From Acidobacteriota bacterium (GTDB lineage: Bacteria; Acidobacteriota; Terriglobia; Bryobacterales; Bryobacteraceae): DNA of 64,000 nt. The translations under genes were made by a program, and so were the position numbers. The notes under the pieces were generated by a model. That model was not told the DNA's origin and ran no database searches. It saw only the letters and a program-made list of their open reading frames with translations. Every line of letters begins with the position of its first letter. The stretch's first letter is position 1. Where the stretch lies: the NCBI GenBank assembly GCA_017307505.1, contig JAFKEE010000016.1, positions 496,001 to 560,000 of the forward strand. Direction: 5' to 3'. Below, piece after piece: positions 1 through 9,766 of the stretch.

Positions 1-127
1 CCGCAGCGGACCCGCGTGAAGGGTTAGCAGTCTTCAAGAGCACTCAAAAGCCCCATCAAGGCCTCTTCCCGGACCCGGATCTTCGCAAAGGAGTCCGGTG
101 GAAAACGCAACCTGTACAACGCTACGA

Positions 128-3112
128 TCAGACGTCCTCGGCATTGACAACGACCTTGAAATCGACTCCGAGGGCCTCGAAGTGCTTCATTCCGCAGCGC
201 ACCTTATCCGCCTCGCTCGTTCTCAGCTTTAGGAAATCCTTGGTACTCTTCGTTTCCCGCACGAGATACATTGCTTGGCCGTCGTCTTTGAGAATGGCCC
301 AGTCCGGATTATACTTACCAACTGGCGTGTCGACTTCAAACCAGGAAGGCAGCTTCACGAACAATCTGATGTCCTCTCGCTGGTCAAGTTTTCTGGCGAA
401 CTCGCGTTCGACTTCCGACTCGTAGGTCACATATTCATACAATGAATGCTTAACCTGCAACGCCATTAAGTAGCTGATCAGCTCTTCGCTCTTGAACAGC
501 ACCATTTCCCATTCGGCGTCGCTTCCGTTGCCGTCAAGGCGCTCGTATTTTATGCCATCAACGAGAAGGCGATGAAGCTCGTACTTAAGGATACCGGCAA
601 CCGCATCCATAAACCGTTGTGGATCTGTGAAGAGATCACCGAGTCTACCTGATTCTTTGAGGATACGGACTAGCGTCGATCGGGTTAGCTCCGTTTCATT
701 TTGAAGGTAGGCCAGGATATCCGGCACCCGAAGGGGCAGGGCGGGCACGCGTTCCTCGGAGGCGCTCAGGGCTGTGGCGGTGATACCGCCGCGTTTCACA
801 CCGAGTTGGCCGATACTGACCGTGATCTTAGGCGCTTCGACCTTGCTCATCCGCTTTAACGCTTCAACCGCCCGCTGGACGAGCGCATTCGTTTCGAATT
901 CGACGCGATAGCTCGTCTTCGGCTTGATTCGCCCCCACAGTTCCTTGAACTCGGCGCTTAGCTGAACTTCCTTCCTGAGCTTGTTTAGGCCCTCGTCCTG
1001 GTCCTTCCGGATATGGCGCTCTATTTGGTACGAAGCCAACAGGTCGACCACTGCGGGCGCTAAGCTCGCATACTCTTGCGGGAGATTGATCTTGAATCCT
1101 TGCCTTTTCGGGTCGAACGCCAACTGTATACGGCCCTCCGCATCCAGCATCCCTTCATCAACCAGCGCCTTACGAATCGTCTCGGCGGCGTCTCTGCCAA
1201 CCGGACGCTCTTCAGAATCAACAATGTGCATGAGACGCGCGATAGCTGTAAGCGGGACTTTACCGAACGTCACCCCGCAGTCTTCTTCATACTCGCTCTG
1301 GAGCGCTCTCGCGAAGTCTTCATAGTTCTCGTTCGCTACCACGAGAAGCTTGTTGACGGATTCGTCGAATACCCGCTGGCCATGCTGATCGACCGGGAGC
1401 CGCAATCCACGTCCTATTTCTTGTCGCTTCTTAACGGTGCTCTTAGTCTCGTTGAGCGTACAAATCTGAAAAACGTTTGGGTTATCCCATCCTTCGCGAA
1501 GAGCGGAGTGGCTGAAAATGAAACGCAGCGGCTCATCAGCCGAAAGAAGTCGCTCCTTCTCCTTCATGATGAGGTTGTATACTTCATCATCCGCTTGGGT
1601 GTCGCCTCTCGTGTCCTTCAAGACACCCTTCTTGTCTTGGGCAAAATAGCCGTTGTGCAGAGAATCAAACGGAGCTTTGAGCCATTCGAGCGACGCGTAT
1701 CGCGGCTCCCTCGCGAATTCTGCGAGAGCGGCTTCAAATCCTTGAGCAAATTTCCCCTGGACCGGCCGCCCGGCTTCGTCGTACTCGCGGTAGTTCGCAA
1801 CACGATCAATGAAGAACAGGCTGAGAACCTTGATTCCCCGCTGCCGTACCTGAAGCTCCTTCTCAAGGTGCTTCTTTACAGTCGTTCTGATCTGGGCACG
1901 CCATATGTTGTCTCGCATTCCTCCGGACTCTGCGCCTAACCGGAGAACCCGCCCGCTATTGAACTGAACATACTCGTTCCCCGGCTCCGCGTTGATCTCG
2001 ACAATAACAAATCCATTCTCGTATTGAGCTCGTTCCCCCGACAGCGCAAAGAGGTCAGCGCCGTTCTTGACGGTGAACAATCTTTCTTTGGGGCCATCGG
2101 CCGTCTGCGTGTGGATGCGCACCTTTGCCTTAATCCCCTTCTTGTAGTCGATCTCTTCGACACGCACAAACGGCTCATTAGCCCCAACACCGCCAGACGC
2201 ATTCGCGACGACTATTTGCTTCACTAATCGGAGTTCGAACGCCCTGACAGGGTCAAGGCGGTAGATGAGGTTGTATGGGTTTCGGTGAGTCGCCGAATAT
2301 CGAAGAGTACAAAGCGGATTAAGCGCTTTGACGGCCTCTTGCGCCTTCTCGGTCGAATCGACGCTCTGCGGCTCATCGACAATGACGATAGGCCGCGCCG
2401 CCTGCACGAATTCGATCGGCTGCCGGCCGGAGAGCTTATCGTTCTCTTTGTATATGACATTGCTCTTCTGCTCGTCCTCCGTGCCTGCAAAGTTCCTTCG
2501 GAATGCATCGATGTTGATAACGAGGATCTGCACCGTGTTGCTGAGGGCGAACTGTCGCAGTCGATTAACCTTCTTCGCATCGTAAACGAAATGCTCGAAC
2601 GGCATCTTGTTGTAAAGCGCCCGAAAATGCTCCGAGGTGATCTCGATGTTCTTCAGCACCCCTTCACGAATGGCAACGCTCGGAACGACGATGATGAATT
2701 TGCGAAACCCGTAGCGGCGCGACAACTCGAAGATAGTGCGCAGGTAAACATATGTCTTTCCTGTCCCGGTTTCCATCTCAACCGAGAAATGCGGGCAGGC
2801 GCGTGCCTGGTTGGCAGGGCCATCGAAGAGCTCCCACGCCTCGAGAGCGGCCGAAGGATCAGCGACTTCGATGTCGTTGCGGACCTGAATGTCACGTACA
2901 TTCTTCAGGAGCCTGTCCGGTGACAGGAGCATCTGATTGCCTAGGCCTAGTTCTGTTTGTTCCTGGCCGGCGAAAATGCCGCCCCAATCGCCCATCTTGA
3001 TCACGGAGTATTCAGGCGAGCCTTGTGGTTGGCCCTCGAAGATGTCGACGGTACTGGCAATAGCGTCAAGCTGGTAGCCCTGATTTGGATCAAACTGCAG
3101 CTTCACATTCAC
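128..3112 (-). CDS. res: Type III restriction enzyme, Res subunit
   Basis: 994 aa, the usual Res size. It should translocate or signal along DNA and cut when unmethylated target sites meet, in complex with the Mod subunit encoded just upstream. Visible features: Walker A METGTGKTYVYL near residue 115, the DEPQ motif (IVIVDEPQS) typical of type III Res, late helicase motifs REGWDNPN and QEIGRGLRLP, and a C-terminal PD-(D/E)XK nuclease (NPDWAIL, then ETKST). All key residues are present, so it looks functional. It starts 5 bp after the mod stop and is the last gene of a five-gene operon. Motif content makes this assignment secure; recognition specificity cannot be read. Confidence 0.93.
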   Translation of the reverse strand: MNVKLQFDPNQGYQLDAIASTVDIFEGQPQGSPEYSVIKMGDWGGIFAGQEQTELGLGNQMLLSPDRLLKNVRDIQVRNDIEVADPSAALEAWELFDGPANQARACPHFSVEMETGTGKTYVYLRTIFELSRRYGFRKFIIVVPSVAIREGVLKNIEITSEHFRALYNKMPFEHFVYDAKKVNRLRQFALSNTVQILVINIDAFRRNFAGTEDEQKSNVIYKENDKLSGRQPIEFVQAARPIVIVDEPQSVDSTEKAQEAVKALNPLCTLRYSATHRNPYNLIYRLDPVRAFELRLVKQIVVANASGGVGANEPFVRVEEIDYKKGIKAKVRIHTQTADGPKERLFTVKNGADLFALSGERAQYENGFVIVEINAEPGNEYVQFNSGRVLRLGAESGGMRDNIWRAQIRTTVKKHLEKELQVRQRGIKVLSLFFIDRVANYREYDEAGRPVQGKFAQGFEAALAEFAREPRYASLEWLKAPFDSLHNGYFAQDKKGVLKDTRGDTQADDEVYNLIMKEKERLLSADEPLRFIFSHSALREGWDNPNVFQICTLNETKSTVKKRQEIGRGLRLPVDQHGQRVFDESVNKLLVVANENYEDFARALQSEYEEDCGVTFGKVPLTAIARLMHIVDSEERPVGRDAAETIRKALVDEGMLDAEGRIQLAFDPKRQGFKINLPQEYASLAPAVVDLLASYQIERHIRKDQDEGLNKLRKEVQLSAEFKELWGRIKPKTSYRVEFETNALVQRAVEALKRMSKVEAPKITVSIGQLGVKRGGITATALSASEERVPALPLRVPDILAYLQNETELTRSTLVRILKESGRLGDLFTDPQRFMDAVAGILKYELHRLLVDGIKYERLDGNGSDAEWEMVLFKSEELISYLMALQVKHSLYEYVTYESEVEREFARKLDQREDIRLFVKLPSWFEVDTPVGKYNPDWAILKDDGQAMYLVRETKSTKDFLKLRTSEADKVRCGMKHFEALGVDFKVVVNAEDV

Positions 3113-3117
3113 CTCCG

Positions 3118-4974
3118 CTACACGGTTTTGAAGCTGGTAACGCCCTTCGTCTTGAAGGTCTGAACCGCGTTCGCCTTGAGCTGGTCATTGCCGGCGAAGC
3201 CCTCATCCAGGCACACCACGCGCTCCGGGTTAGCGTCAGCGATGCCCCTGATCAGATCAAACGACAGCTTGCGCTCAAGGCAAATGACCAACGCCCCGTC
3301 CGCGACCGAATAGACCGTCAATCCTGCGACGGTCTTGATCTCCACCGGTGTGGTCGGGGGGAACCCGCTTTTCAGCAGCAGCTCATACAGTATGTCTTCG
3401 GGGCCTCTGCCCGCCCTTAGATGGTTCACGTGCAACTCAAGCTGTTGCGACAGTTGCGGAACGTCCTTAGCGGAGTCGGCTTCCCAAGGTGTGAAGTTCG
3501 AATCGGCCAGGGAGAAGACGCGAAACCCCATGTCGGCCGGCTCGCCACCGACCGCCGTCTTCATCGTCTGGGCAACTCGCCGAATTCGTTCCTTGGCGAT
3601 CTCCGTAACGGTCGGGAGGTCCTTTTGACCCGTAGGCTCCGGCAATTGAACGAGAACGAATGTACGGGACGTCTTTTCCTCGCGATTCAGAGCAAGGACA
3701 GCCAAAGCCGTTGTCCCACTACCAGCAAAGAAGTCGAGGACCACGTCGGTGGGCGAAAGGTTAGCAATTTGCGCTAGACGTTTTATAAGACGAATTGGCT
3801 TGGGTGTGTACTTCAAGTCAGGAATCACCTCCCTGAGCTCCTTTGTTGCTTCGTCCGTATTTCCGACAACCTCTTGTTTGAGCAGTGTCATGGGCATCAT
3901 GCCTTGTTTGATGTCCGTAAGAAAGTTCTTCAGGGCGGGAACCTCGGCAGTACCGTCTTTTCCCCACCAGATCCGATCTTCCTTTTCGTTCGCTTTATGC
4001 ACCTCCGGTGAGAATGCCCAAACACGGGTCTTCTTGGGGAACACTCCCTTTTTTGTATTCGGATTGACGATCTTGTAATACAGGTTGGGCCTCTCGTCCT
4101 TCGTATAGCGGCACGTGTAGTCCATGGGCTTCCAGTCGCCGCGCGGATCTTTATCGGGATTCTTGTAGCGGGCCTTCTGCTCCGCCGTTAGCGGCAGCAA
4201 CCCCATCGTATAGTCAGCGCTTTTCCGATACAGAAGAATGTTTTCGTGCACATACCCGACTTCCTTCGTGTCAGGCGGCGGGGAATAACGCTTTTCCCAC
4301 ACGAAGGTACAAACGAAGTTTTCTTCCCCGAATATTTCGTCGCACATTCTCCGCAGGTTGTGGACTTCATGATCGTCGATACTGATAAACATCACGCCAT
4401 CGCTCTTCAGTAAGTTTCTCGCCAGGTAAAGGCGCGGGTACATCATGTTCAGCCATTTCGAGTGGAACCGGCCATTTGCCTCGGTGTTGGTGCTGAACGC
4501 CCGTCCGCTGCTGTCCACCTGCCCGGTGTACTCCAAGTACGTCTGAATCGACTCACTGAAGTCATCCGGATAGAGAAAATCGTTGCCGGTGTTATAAGGA
4601 GGGTCTATGTAAATCATTTTGACCGCCCCCATGTAGCTCTTTTGAACGAGCTTCAGAACTTCGAGGTTATCGCCCTCTATGATCAGGTTCCCGGTTGTCC
4701 CGAAATCGATGCTCTGCTCGTGGCGCGGTAGGAGCGTGCCAAGGCTGGGTGTTTGAATCACTCTGAAGCACTCCGACCGGCCAGGCCAAGTCATTGCGAA
4801 GCGCTCTTTTCCGAAGTCCACCGCGTCGCCGAGCGCAAGTCGTATTCTGTCGAAATCGACCTTGCCGCCCTCCGTTCGTGCTTCGGGAAACATCTGCAGA
4901 ATGGCACTGCAGGTGTTTTCGGTCGGTTCAGTTTTCTGCAGATGCTCGGTTTCTTTCACGCTCAGTCCTTTCAC
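3118..4974 (-). CDS. mod: Type III DNA adenine methyltransferase, Mod subunit
   Basis: 618 aa. It should methylate N6 of adenine in an asymmetric site, protect host DNA and supply site recognition to Res. The catalytic DPPY motif is in IYIDPPYNTGNDFLY, and the AdoMet motif FAGSG is downstream (VLDFFAGSGTTALAVLAL). This order, DPPY before FxGxG, is that of beta-class methylases such as type III Mod. The central part between the motifs is the probable target-recognition domain. A 24-bp gap separates it from dcm upstream and 5 bp from res downstream, consistent with co-translation. No truncation is seen. Confidence 0.93.
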   Translation of the reverse strand: MKGLSVKETEHLQKTEPTENTCSAILQMFPEARTEGGKVDFDRIRLALGDAVDFGKERFAMTWPGRSECFRVIQTPSLGTLLPRHEQSIDFGTTGNLIIEGDNLEVLKLVQKSYMGAVKMIYIDPPYNTGNDFLYPDDFSESIQTYLEYTGQVDSSGRAFSTNTEANGRFHSKWLNMMYPRLYLARNLLKSDGVMFISIDDHEVHNLRRMCDEIFGEENFVCTFVWEKRYSPPPDTKEVGYVHENILLYRKSADYTMGLLPLTAEQKARYKNPDKDPRGDWKPMDYTCRYTKDERPNLYYKIVNPNTKKGVFPKKTRVWAFSPEVHKANEKEDRIWWGKDGTAEVPALKNFLTDIKQGMMPMTLLKQEVVGNTDEATKELREVIPDLKYTPKPIRLIKRLAQIANLSPTDVVLDFFAGSGTTALAVLALNREEKTSRTFVLVQLPEPTGQKDLPTVTEIAKERIRRVAQTMKTAVGGEPADMGFRVFSLADSNFTPWEADSAKDVPQLSQQLELHVNHLRAGRGPEDILYELLLKSGFPPTTPVEIKTVAGLTVYSVADGALVICLERKLSFDLIRGIADANPERVVCLDEGFAGNDQLKANAVQTFKTKGVTSFKTV

Positions 4975-4998
4975 TCCTAATCCATGAACTCAAGGCTG

Positions 4999-6222
4999 TT
5001 ACTCGACCTCTTCTTCTATTGCAGACTGATAATCGGAAATCGGCTTAAGACCAGCCCGGTACTTCGAAAGCTCGTCTCCGAGGGCATCGAGGGCCTCAAA
5101 GCTGTTTGCTCGCGAGGGCCAGAGCTTGCCCTCTCGGTTCGATGCCAGTGCAAAGAGCAAGTCGTAGAGTTGAAGAGGCATCGGCTGCTCTGCACGGATC
5201 GAGCGCACGAGCAGACCGGCTGCCGCTTGACTGCTAAGAGACTCTTGTTCCGAAGAGGCGTCGAGAAAATCGTGTAGATTGTCGGCAAGCGGAGGCTCAG
5301 CATGGTTGATCGTCCAGACCCATCCATCCTCATATAGCCCTGCCTCGGTTATCAAGCCAAATCCCTCTCGCACACCGTCGAAATGAGCCGTCTCTGTGAC
5401 GGCTCCGAGGACGAAATGCCCCATCGGGCGCGGCACCGCATTCCCTGCCATCCTCAGGAGCGTCGATGCTGCCAGCCTTGGATGAGAATGATTGAGATCA
5501 TCAAAGCCCTGCAGCCGGAGACACTCCCGAGCGCTTAGCTTTCGGACGTGGTCGTCGATCATTACTGCTACGGGTGCTCGGCCTTTATTGTCAGTAGCTC
5601 CAATCTTTAAGGCTGGAATGTAGCCGCGCGAGAAGCATATCGATCGCTTGCCGCCTGTCCAATAGAAGCCGTAGACATCGCGCTTGGACCCTCGGCTGCA
5701 GGACTCTGGGAGCGCGGCGTGGATTGCTTCTGCGCGTTCCCGGCAGGAAGACGCCACGATGAACAGCCTCCGACGCTGCTGCGGGAGGCCGAAGTAGCGT
5801 GCATTTAGGACGCGCCATCCGATAAAGGGGTATCCTGCGCCGACCAGGGTGTCAATCACAGTTTGAAAATCCCTGCCGTTATTGATGGTCAATAGGTTGG
5901 GTACGTTCTCGCCAATCAGCGTATGAGCTCTGGCAGCCGTTGCCGTCCTTAACATTTCGAAGAATAGGCCCGATCGATCGCCAAGAATGCCGCCTAACGT
6001 TCCTGCTGAACTGATATCCTGACACGGCCATCCACCTACGACGAAATCCGCCGGCGGCGGCGAATGGAGGGAACGAATGTCGTCACAGATTGGGACGTCT
6101 GGGTGCGTCAATGAAAGCACCTGCTGGCACGCCTCATCCCGCTCACAGTAGAGGAGCGGGGCCACCTTGGGATGCTCAAGCCCACCGATCCCGCTGAAGA
6201 TGCTCAAATATGCTTCTGCCAT
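4999..6222 (-). CDS. dcm: DNA cytosine-5 methyltransferase (Dcm-like) with C-terminal extension
   Basis: 407 aa from the ATG at 6222, which gives a canonical motif I start (MAEAYLSIFSGIGGLE). A longer open frame upstream overlaps vsr and is not protein-like. Catalytic PCQ is in VGGWPCQDISSAGT; ENVP, QQRRRLF, the RECLRLQGF motif IX and the motif X GNAVP are all present. After motif X there is an unusual tail of about 120 residues (from FDGVREGFGL to the end), acidic at its extreme end and with no family I recognise. Placed between vsr and mod, it adds 5mC modification to a type III system. Its role could be protection, or guidance for the SNF2/Vsr partners (inference). Confidence 0.92.
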   Translation of the reverse strand: MAEAYLSIFSGIGGLEHPKVAPLLYCERDEACQQVLSLTHPDVPICDDIRSLHSPPPADFVVGGWPCQDISSAGTLGGILGDRSGLFFEMLRTATAARAHTLIGENVPNLLTINNGRDFQTVIDTLVGAGYPFIGWRVLNARYFGLPQQRRRLFIVASSCRERAEAIHAALPESCSRGSKRDVYGFYWTGGKRSICFSRGYIPALKIGATDNKGRAPVAVMIDDHVRKLSARECLRLQGFDDLNHSHPRLAASTLLRMAGNAVPRPMGHFVLGAVTETAHFDGVREGFGLITEAGLYEDGWVWTINHAEPPLADNLHDFLDASSEQESLSSQAAAGLLVRSIRAEQPMPLQLYDLLFALASNREGKLWPSRANSFEALDALGDELSKYRAGLKPISDYQSAIEEEVE

Positions 6223-6224
6223 GT

Positions 6225-6686
6225 CTACGTGGTCCTGTTGACTCGAAGGCGCAGGAAGCGCGCAAGACGGTTTCGGAGGCGAGCCATGTTGTCTAGCTCG
6301 CACTGCCACACCGTGAGCACACTGAACCCCTGCTCGCTTAGCTGTTGCCGGACGTCCTCGTCCCTCTCCTGATTTCGAGAGATCTTGGGCTTCCAGAAGT
6401 CGACGTTGACCTTTGGCAGACGCCCTCGTGCGCAATCGTGACCATGCCAGAAGCAACCATGGACGAAAATACACCAGGCGTGAGCACGATTGGAAATGTC
6501 AGGTCGGCCCGTGATGGCTCTGGAGCAGACACGATAGCGCGCGCCGAGCGAATGCAAGATGCGACGAACGGCCAGCTCAGGAACCGTGTGACTCTGCTTG
6601 ACCGCGCTCATCCGTGCGGAGACGCTTGCGGAAGGACGCTGCGCGCCGGCGCGTCCTCGCTTTATGGGGTCCGGCGAATGACTCAT
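6225..6686 (-). CDS. vsr: Very short patch repair (Vsr) endonuclease
   Basis: 153 aa. Vsr nicks 5' of the T in T:G mismatches that arise from deamination of 5-methylcytosine, and it typically accompanies C5 methylases. Hallmarks visible: the RMSAVKQSHTVPELAVRRIL-like start of the domain, GRPDI with the catalytic Asp, and FVHGCFWHGHDC with the zinc/catalytic His and Cys residues. I chose the ATG at 6686 because it forms an ATGA overlap with the stop of the SNF2 gene; an ATG four codons upstream is possible. It ends two bases before dcm, so repair and methylation are translationally linked. Confidence 0.9.
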   Translation of the reverse strand: MSHSPDPIKRGRAGAQRPSASVSARMSAVKQSHTVPELAVRRILHSLGARYRVCSRAITGRPDISNRAHAWCIFVHGCFWHGHDCARGRLPKVNVDFWKPKISRNQERDEDVRQQLSEQGFSVLTVWQCELDNMARLRNRLARFLRLRVNRTT

Positions 6687-9631
6687 ACAACGTGCCACCG
6701 TAACATGAAGAGATCTTCTAGTTCAGTGTTTTGGTTCAGTCTTTGGCTAATGTCGTCCAAGAGCGCGTCCTTCTTACGTTCCAGCTCACGTGATGAGGAG
6801 TCAAAGTTCCTCCATGCCTCATTCCGTTTCGCTTCACATTGCCTAAGCTGTCTTTGCAGATCGAGTTTGCTGGGCAAGTTAGGGGCGCTGCGGGCCTGCC
6901 TCTTCAGGTCCTTGATTGTGGTATCCAGTTCTTCTAAGTCTGCCTTTAGAGAACCGCGCTGGTCTTCTGCCCAACGATCGAGTTTGTCCATCTCCGCATC
7001 GAACCAGACGCCGTTTTTCTCCGCTAGTCGAGCGGATATGCGCCGTACCTCTGCGGCAATCTGGCCACTGCAGCGGCTGCGAACGTCCATTTCGCATGGA
7101 ACGATGGCCTCTTCCTTTCCGGGAAGGTCGAACAGTCTCCGACACTGATTGTGGTCGAGATCGTCCCCGCCGTCGGCTATTCCGGCGAAAAGCAAATAGT
7201 CCTCTGTCTCAAAAGCTGTCAGCGACGCCCGACTGCATAGCAGCCAGCCCTGCTGTCCAATCAAGTGTTCGATCACCGCGATCCGTTTGCCACTGTGCTG
7301 GTAGTCGAAGCGGACCGATTTGACTTCTACGTTCAGGTTCTTGCAAACAGTCAAGATTCGCTGCGCCAGTGGATGCCCGATCCGATAAGTATTGGCGTCC
7401 TCGACCCGCTTGCCTAAGCGGTAAGGTCCGGGGTGGATTTGTTCGCCTTCGAAAGGGTTTCGTTCTAATACGAACGAATGGCCGGGACCGTCGAAGCGCG
7501 CATAGGGGCCGAGATAATACGTCGTGACTTGCCACAGCCACTCTTCGAACCGGTCAAGGTAGTCGCCGCTAGTGACGCGGACCTTTTCGACGACCTCCTG
7601 ATCGAAGTTGTTTAGGAGCTGCTCGCGTGCCTCTTTGCGCCGATCGTCAATTTCGGTTTCCAGGTCCTTCTGGAGCTGGTCGAATTCGAACGAAATCTGC
7701 TCCGGCGTGCGGCACCTCTGATAAATATTGACAATTCGCTTTTCGAAATCAATGCCGGACTCTATGGACCCGAGCACCTCGTCGCTAGCGCCGAACACCC
7801 CGTTAAACAGTCGGAACTTCTCATCGAGAAGCTGATAGACTCGGACATCCGCAGCGTTACTCCGGTTCAGAAAATTGACCACAACGACATCGAATTTCTG
7901 ACCGTACCGATGACAGCGGCCAATTCGCTGCTCGATTCGCTGAGGATTCCAAGGCAGGTCATAATTGACAACAAGATTGCAGAATTGTAAGTTGATTCCC
8001 TCTGCCGCGGCCTCGGTCGCAATCATTACTGCTGCTTCATCCCGGAAATACTCGATTAGGGCTGCGCGCTTGTCCGCGGTCGGTGAGTTCGTGACGACAT
8101 CGGTCCCACCGTGACGGTGGAGCCATCGCTTGTAGATCTCATTGGATTTGGGGTCGGTATTCGAGCCGTTGAACAGAACGATCTTTCCTGCGAATTCCGT
8201 TCGCTCTAAAATCTGGTACAAGTATTCTTGCGTTCGCCGCGATTCCGTAAAGATCAGGGCTTTTTGCTGGAGCGCAGGAACGCCTTTGCTCTTCTGTGCC
8301 TGTTCCGAGGCCGCGAAGCCTCGCCGCAGAGCGGTCAGAAGAACTTCACCTTTCGAGTTCTTGACGATCGATTTCGCGAGCGTGTGAAATTCGCGGAGCA
8401 TCGTCATCTCTTGCTTCAGCTCGATAAGCTGCTCCGGGGACAGGAGCTGCGCGCCAGGCGCGTCGTACTCGTGTTCGTCCACTTCGTCCCATTCGTCTTC
8501 GATCTCCGGGAAATCTTCGAAATTCCCAGCAATGGTGTCGCCCGCTGTCGTAACATGCTCGGCCGCGTCCGCAATCTCCTGAAGCCGCCCAGCCAAGCCC
8601 TCTAGTGTGTCTGAAATCGCGTACGTTGACGAGGCCAGCAACTTCCGAAGAATCAGCGTCATCAGTTGTCGCTGACTCGCGGGCAAGGCGTAGAGCCTGT
8701 CCTTCTGGAGATAGCGAGAAACAAGGTCGTAGAGGCGCTGCTCCTCGACGCTCGGAGTGAACTCTTGCACGAGAGCATGGCGGTTCGTGTACTTGACGTA
8801 CTCTAGAACCTGCTTGCGCAATGTTCGCTTACAGACTGGCTGAAGTCGTTGTTTCAGTTCGTCATAGCCAGCATCTCCGTTCAGGTGAGCGAATTGTGCG
8901 CGGAAGCTCTTTAGGTCACCGAAAGTGAACTCGTCGATGATGCTCACCAAACCATAGAGCTCCAACAGCGAGTTTTGAAGAGGCGTGGCGGTCAAGAGCA
9001 CCTTTTGAAAGGGGAAGACCGCTTGTTTGATTGCGTTGCTGATTTTGTTGTTCGCCTTGTACACGTTCCGCAGCCGGTGCGCTTCGTCGATGGCTACGAG
9101 GTCCCAGTGTGTCTGCCTGACATAGGGCTCCTTGGCGCGTGCGAATTGATAGGAGCAGATGATTGCGGCGTCAGACTGAAAAGGATTCAGTTTGCCGGCC
9201 CGGACTGCATCGTTGAAAGTTCGAGTCTCCAGTATTGTAGAGGGCAGAAAAAACTTCTCGGCAAGTTCCTCGCTCCATTGTTTCCGCAGGTTCGCCGGGC
9301 AAATGATGAGGAGTCGGCGCCTGCCCTCCGCCCACTTTTGGGACAGAAGAATACCGGCTTCGATCGTCTTTCCCAAGCCGACCTCGTCGGCAAGGATGAC
9401 TCCTTTAGAAAGAGGAGAGCGGAACGCGAACAGTGCCGCTTCGATTTGGTGGGGATTCAGGTCCACCTGGGCGTTGGATAACGCCGTAGCAAGCTTCGCG
9501 ACATTGTCAGAGGCACACCGTTTCGTGAGCTCGTGCGCGAAGTATTTCGCGTGGTAAGCCGTCAATCGCTTCTTCTCCTCACCCGACTTTTGCAGAGACG
9601 GGAGGGGGTACGGCTCGGAAGGTGCCCTCAC
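6683..9631 (-). CDS. SNF2/RapA-like helicase, first gene of restriction operon
   Basis: 982 aa from a GTG with AGGA 8 bases upstream. SF2 Swi2/Snf2 helicase: motif I ADEVGLGKT (residues 81-89), DEAH (182-185), motif III LLTATPLQNS, and C-terminal motifs with ATEAAAEGINLQ, DLPWNPQRIEQR and GRCHRYGQ. The last 100 or so residues are strongly charged and predicted coiled coil. Such proteins move along duplex DNA and occur as partners in several defence systems (for example DrmD of class 1 DISARM), but the other DISARM markers (DrmA/B/C) are absent. It heads the operon and overlaps vsr by ATGA. Function as a translocase for the downstream enzymes is inference. Confidence 0.85.
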   Translation of the reverse strand: MRAPSEPYPLPSLQKSGEEKKRLTAYHAKYFAHELTKRCASDNVAKLATALSNAQVDLNPHQIEAALFAFRSPLSKGVILADEVGLGKTIEAGILLSQKWAEGRRRLLIICPANLRKQWSEELAEKFFLPSTILETRTFNDAVRAGKLNPFQSDAAIICSYQFARAKEPYVRQTHWDLVAIDEAHRLRNVYKANNKISNAIKQAVFPFQKVLLTATPLQNSLLELYGLVSIIDEFTFGDLKSFRAQFAHLNGDAGYDELKQRLQPVCKRTLRKQVLEYVKYTNRHALVQEFTPSVEEQRLYDLVSRYLQKDRLYALPASQRQLMTLILRKLLASSTYAISDTLEGLAGRLQEIADAAEHVTTAGDTIAGNFEDFPEIEDEWDEVDEHEYDAPGAQLLSPEQLIELKQEMTMLREFHTLAKSIVKNSKGEVLLTALRRGFAASEQAQKSKGVPALQQKALIFTESRRTQEYLYQILERTEFAGKIVLFNGSNTDPKSNEIYKRWLHRHGGTDVVTNSPTADKRAALIEYFRDEAAVMIATEAAAEGINLQFCNLVVNYDLPWNPQRIEQRIGRCHRYGQKFDVVVVNFLNRSNAADVRVYQLLDEKFRLFNGVFGASDEVLGSIESGIDFEKRIVNIYQRCRTPEQISFEFDQLQKDLETEIDDRRKEAREQLLNNFDQEVVEKVRVTSGDYLDRFEEWLWQVTTYYLGPYARFDGPGHSFVLERNPFEGEQIHPGPYRLGKRVEDANTYRIGHPLAQRILTVCKNLNVEVKSVRFDYQHSGKRIAVIEHLIGQQGWLLCSRASLTAFETEDYLLFAGIADGGDDLDHNQCRRLFDLPGKEEAIVPCEMDVRSRCSGQIAAEVRRISARLAEKNGVWFDAEMDKLDRWAEDQRGSLKADLEELDTTIKDLKRQARSAPNLPSKLDLQRQLRQCEAKRNEAWRNFDSSSRELERKKDALLDDISQRLNQNTELEDLFMLRWHVV

Positions 9632-9766
9632 GCCTGAGTTCCTAAGCCACTATCAAAACACGATTTCGGGACGTTCTGCCGGTGAGCACCGGTACGTGGT
9701 AAAGAACGGGCCGTGAGATGAACGATTTGGGATTCGAGCCTTGCACTGGGAAGTTCGGTTCAGGTG
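9632..9766. other. Intergenic region between restriction operon and receptor gene
   Basis: 135 bp carrying the expected promoter of the SNF2-vsr-dcm-mod-res operon and the end of the receptor unit. It holds a short perfect inverted repeat, CCGGTGAGCACCGG, around 9679-9692, which could be a terminator stem or an operator. I see no convincing sigma-70 hexamer pair. Confidence 0.4.

Noticed and set aside
24-127. Minus-strand frame after res (about 32 codons, starting LYRLRFPPDS)
   Set aside because: No ATG or ribosome site and near the window edge; could be real, but there is too little to support it.
128-9631. DISARM system
   Set aside because: A SNF2 helicase and a C5 methylase are present, but DrmA, DrmB (DUF1998) and DrmC (PLD) are missing.
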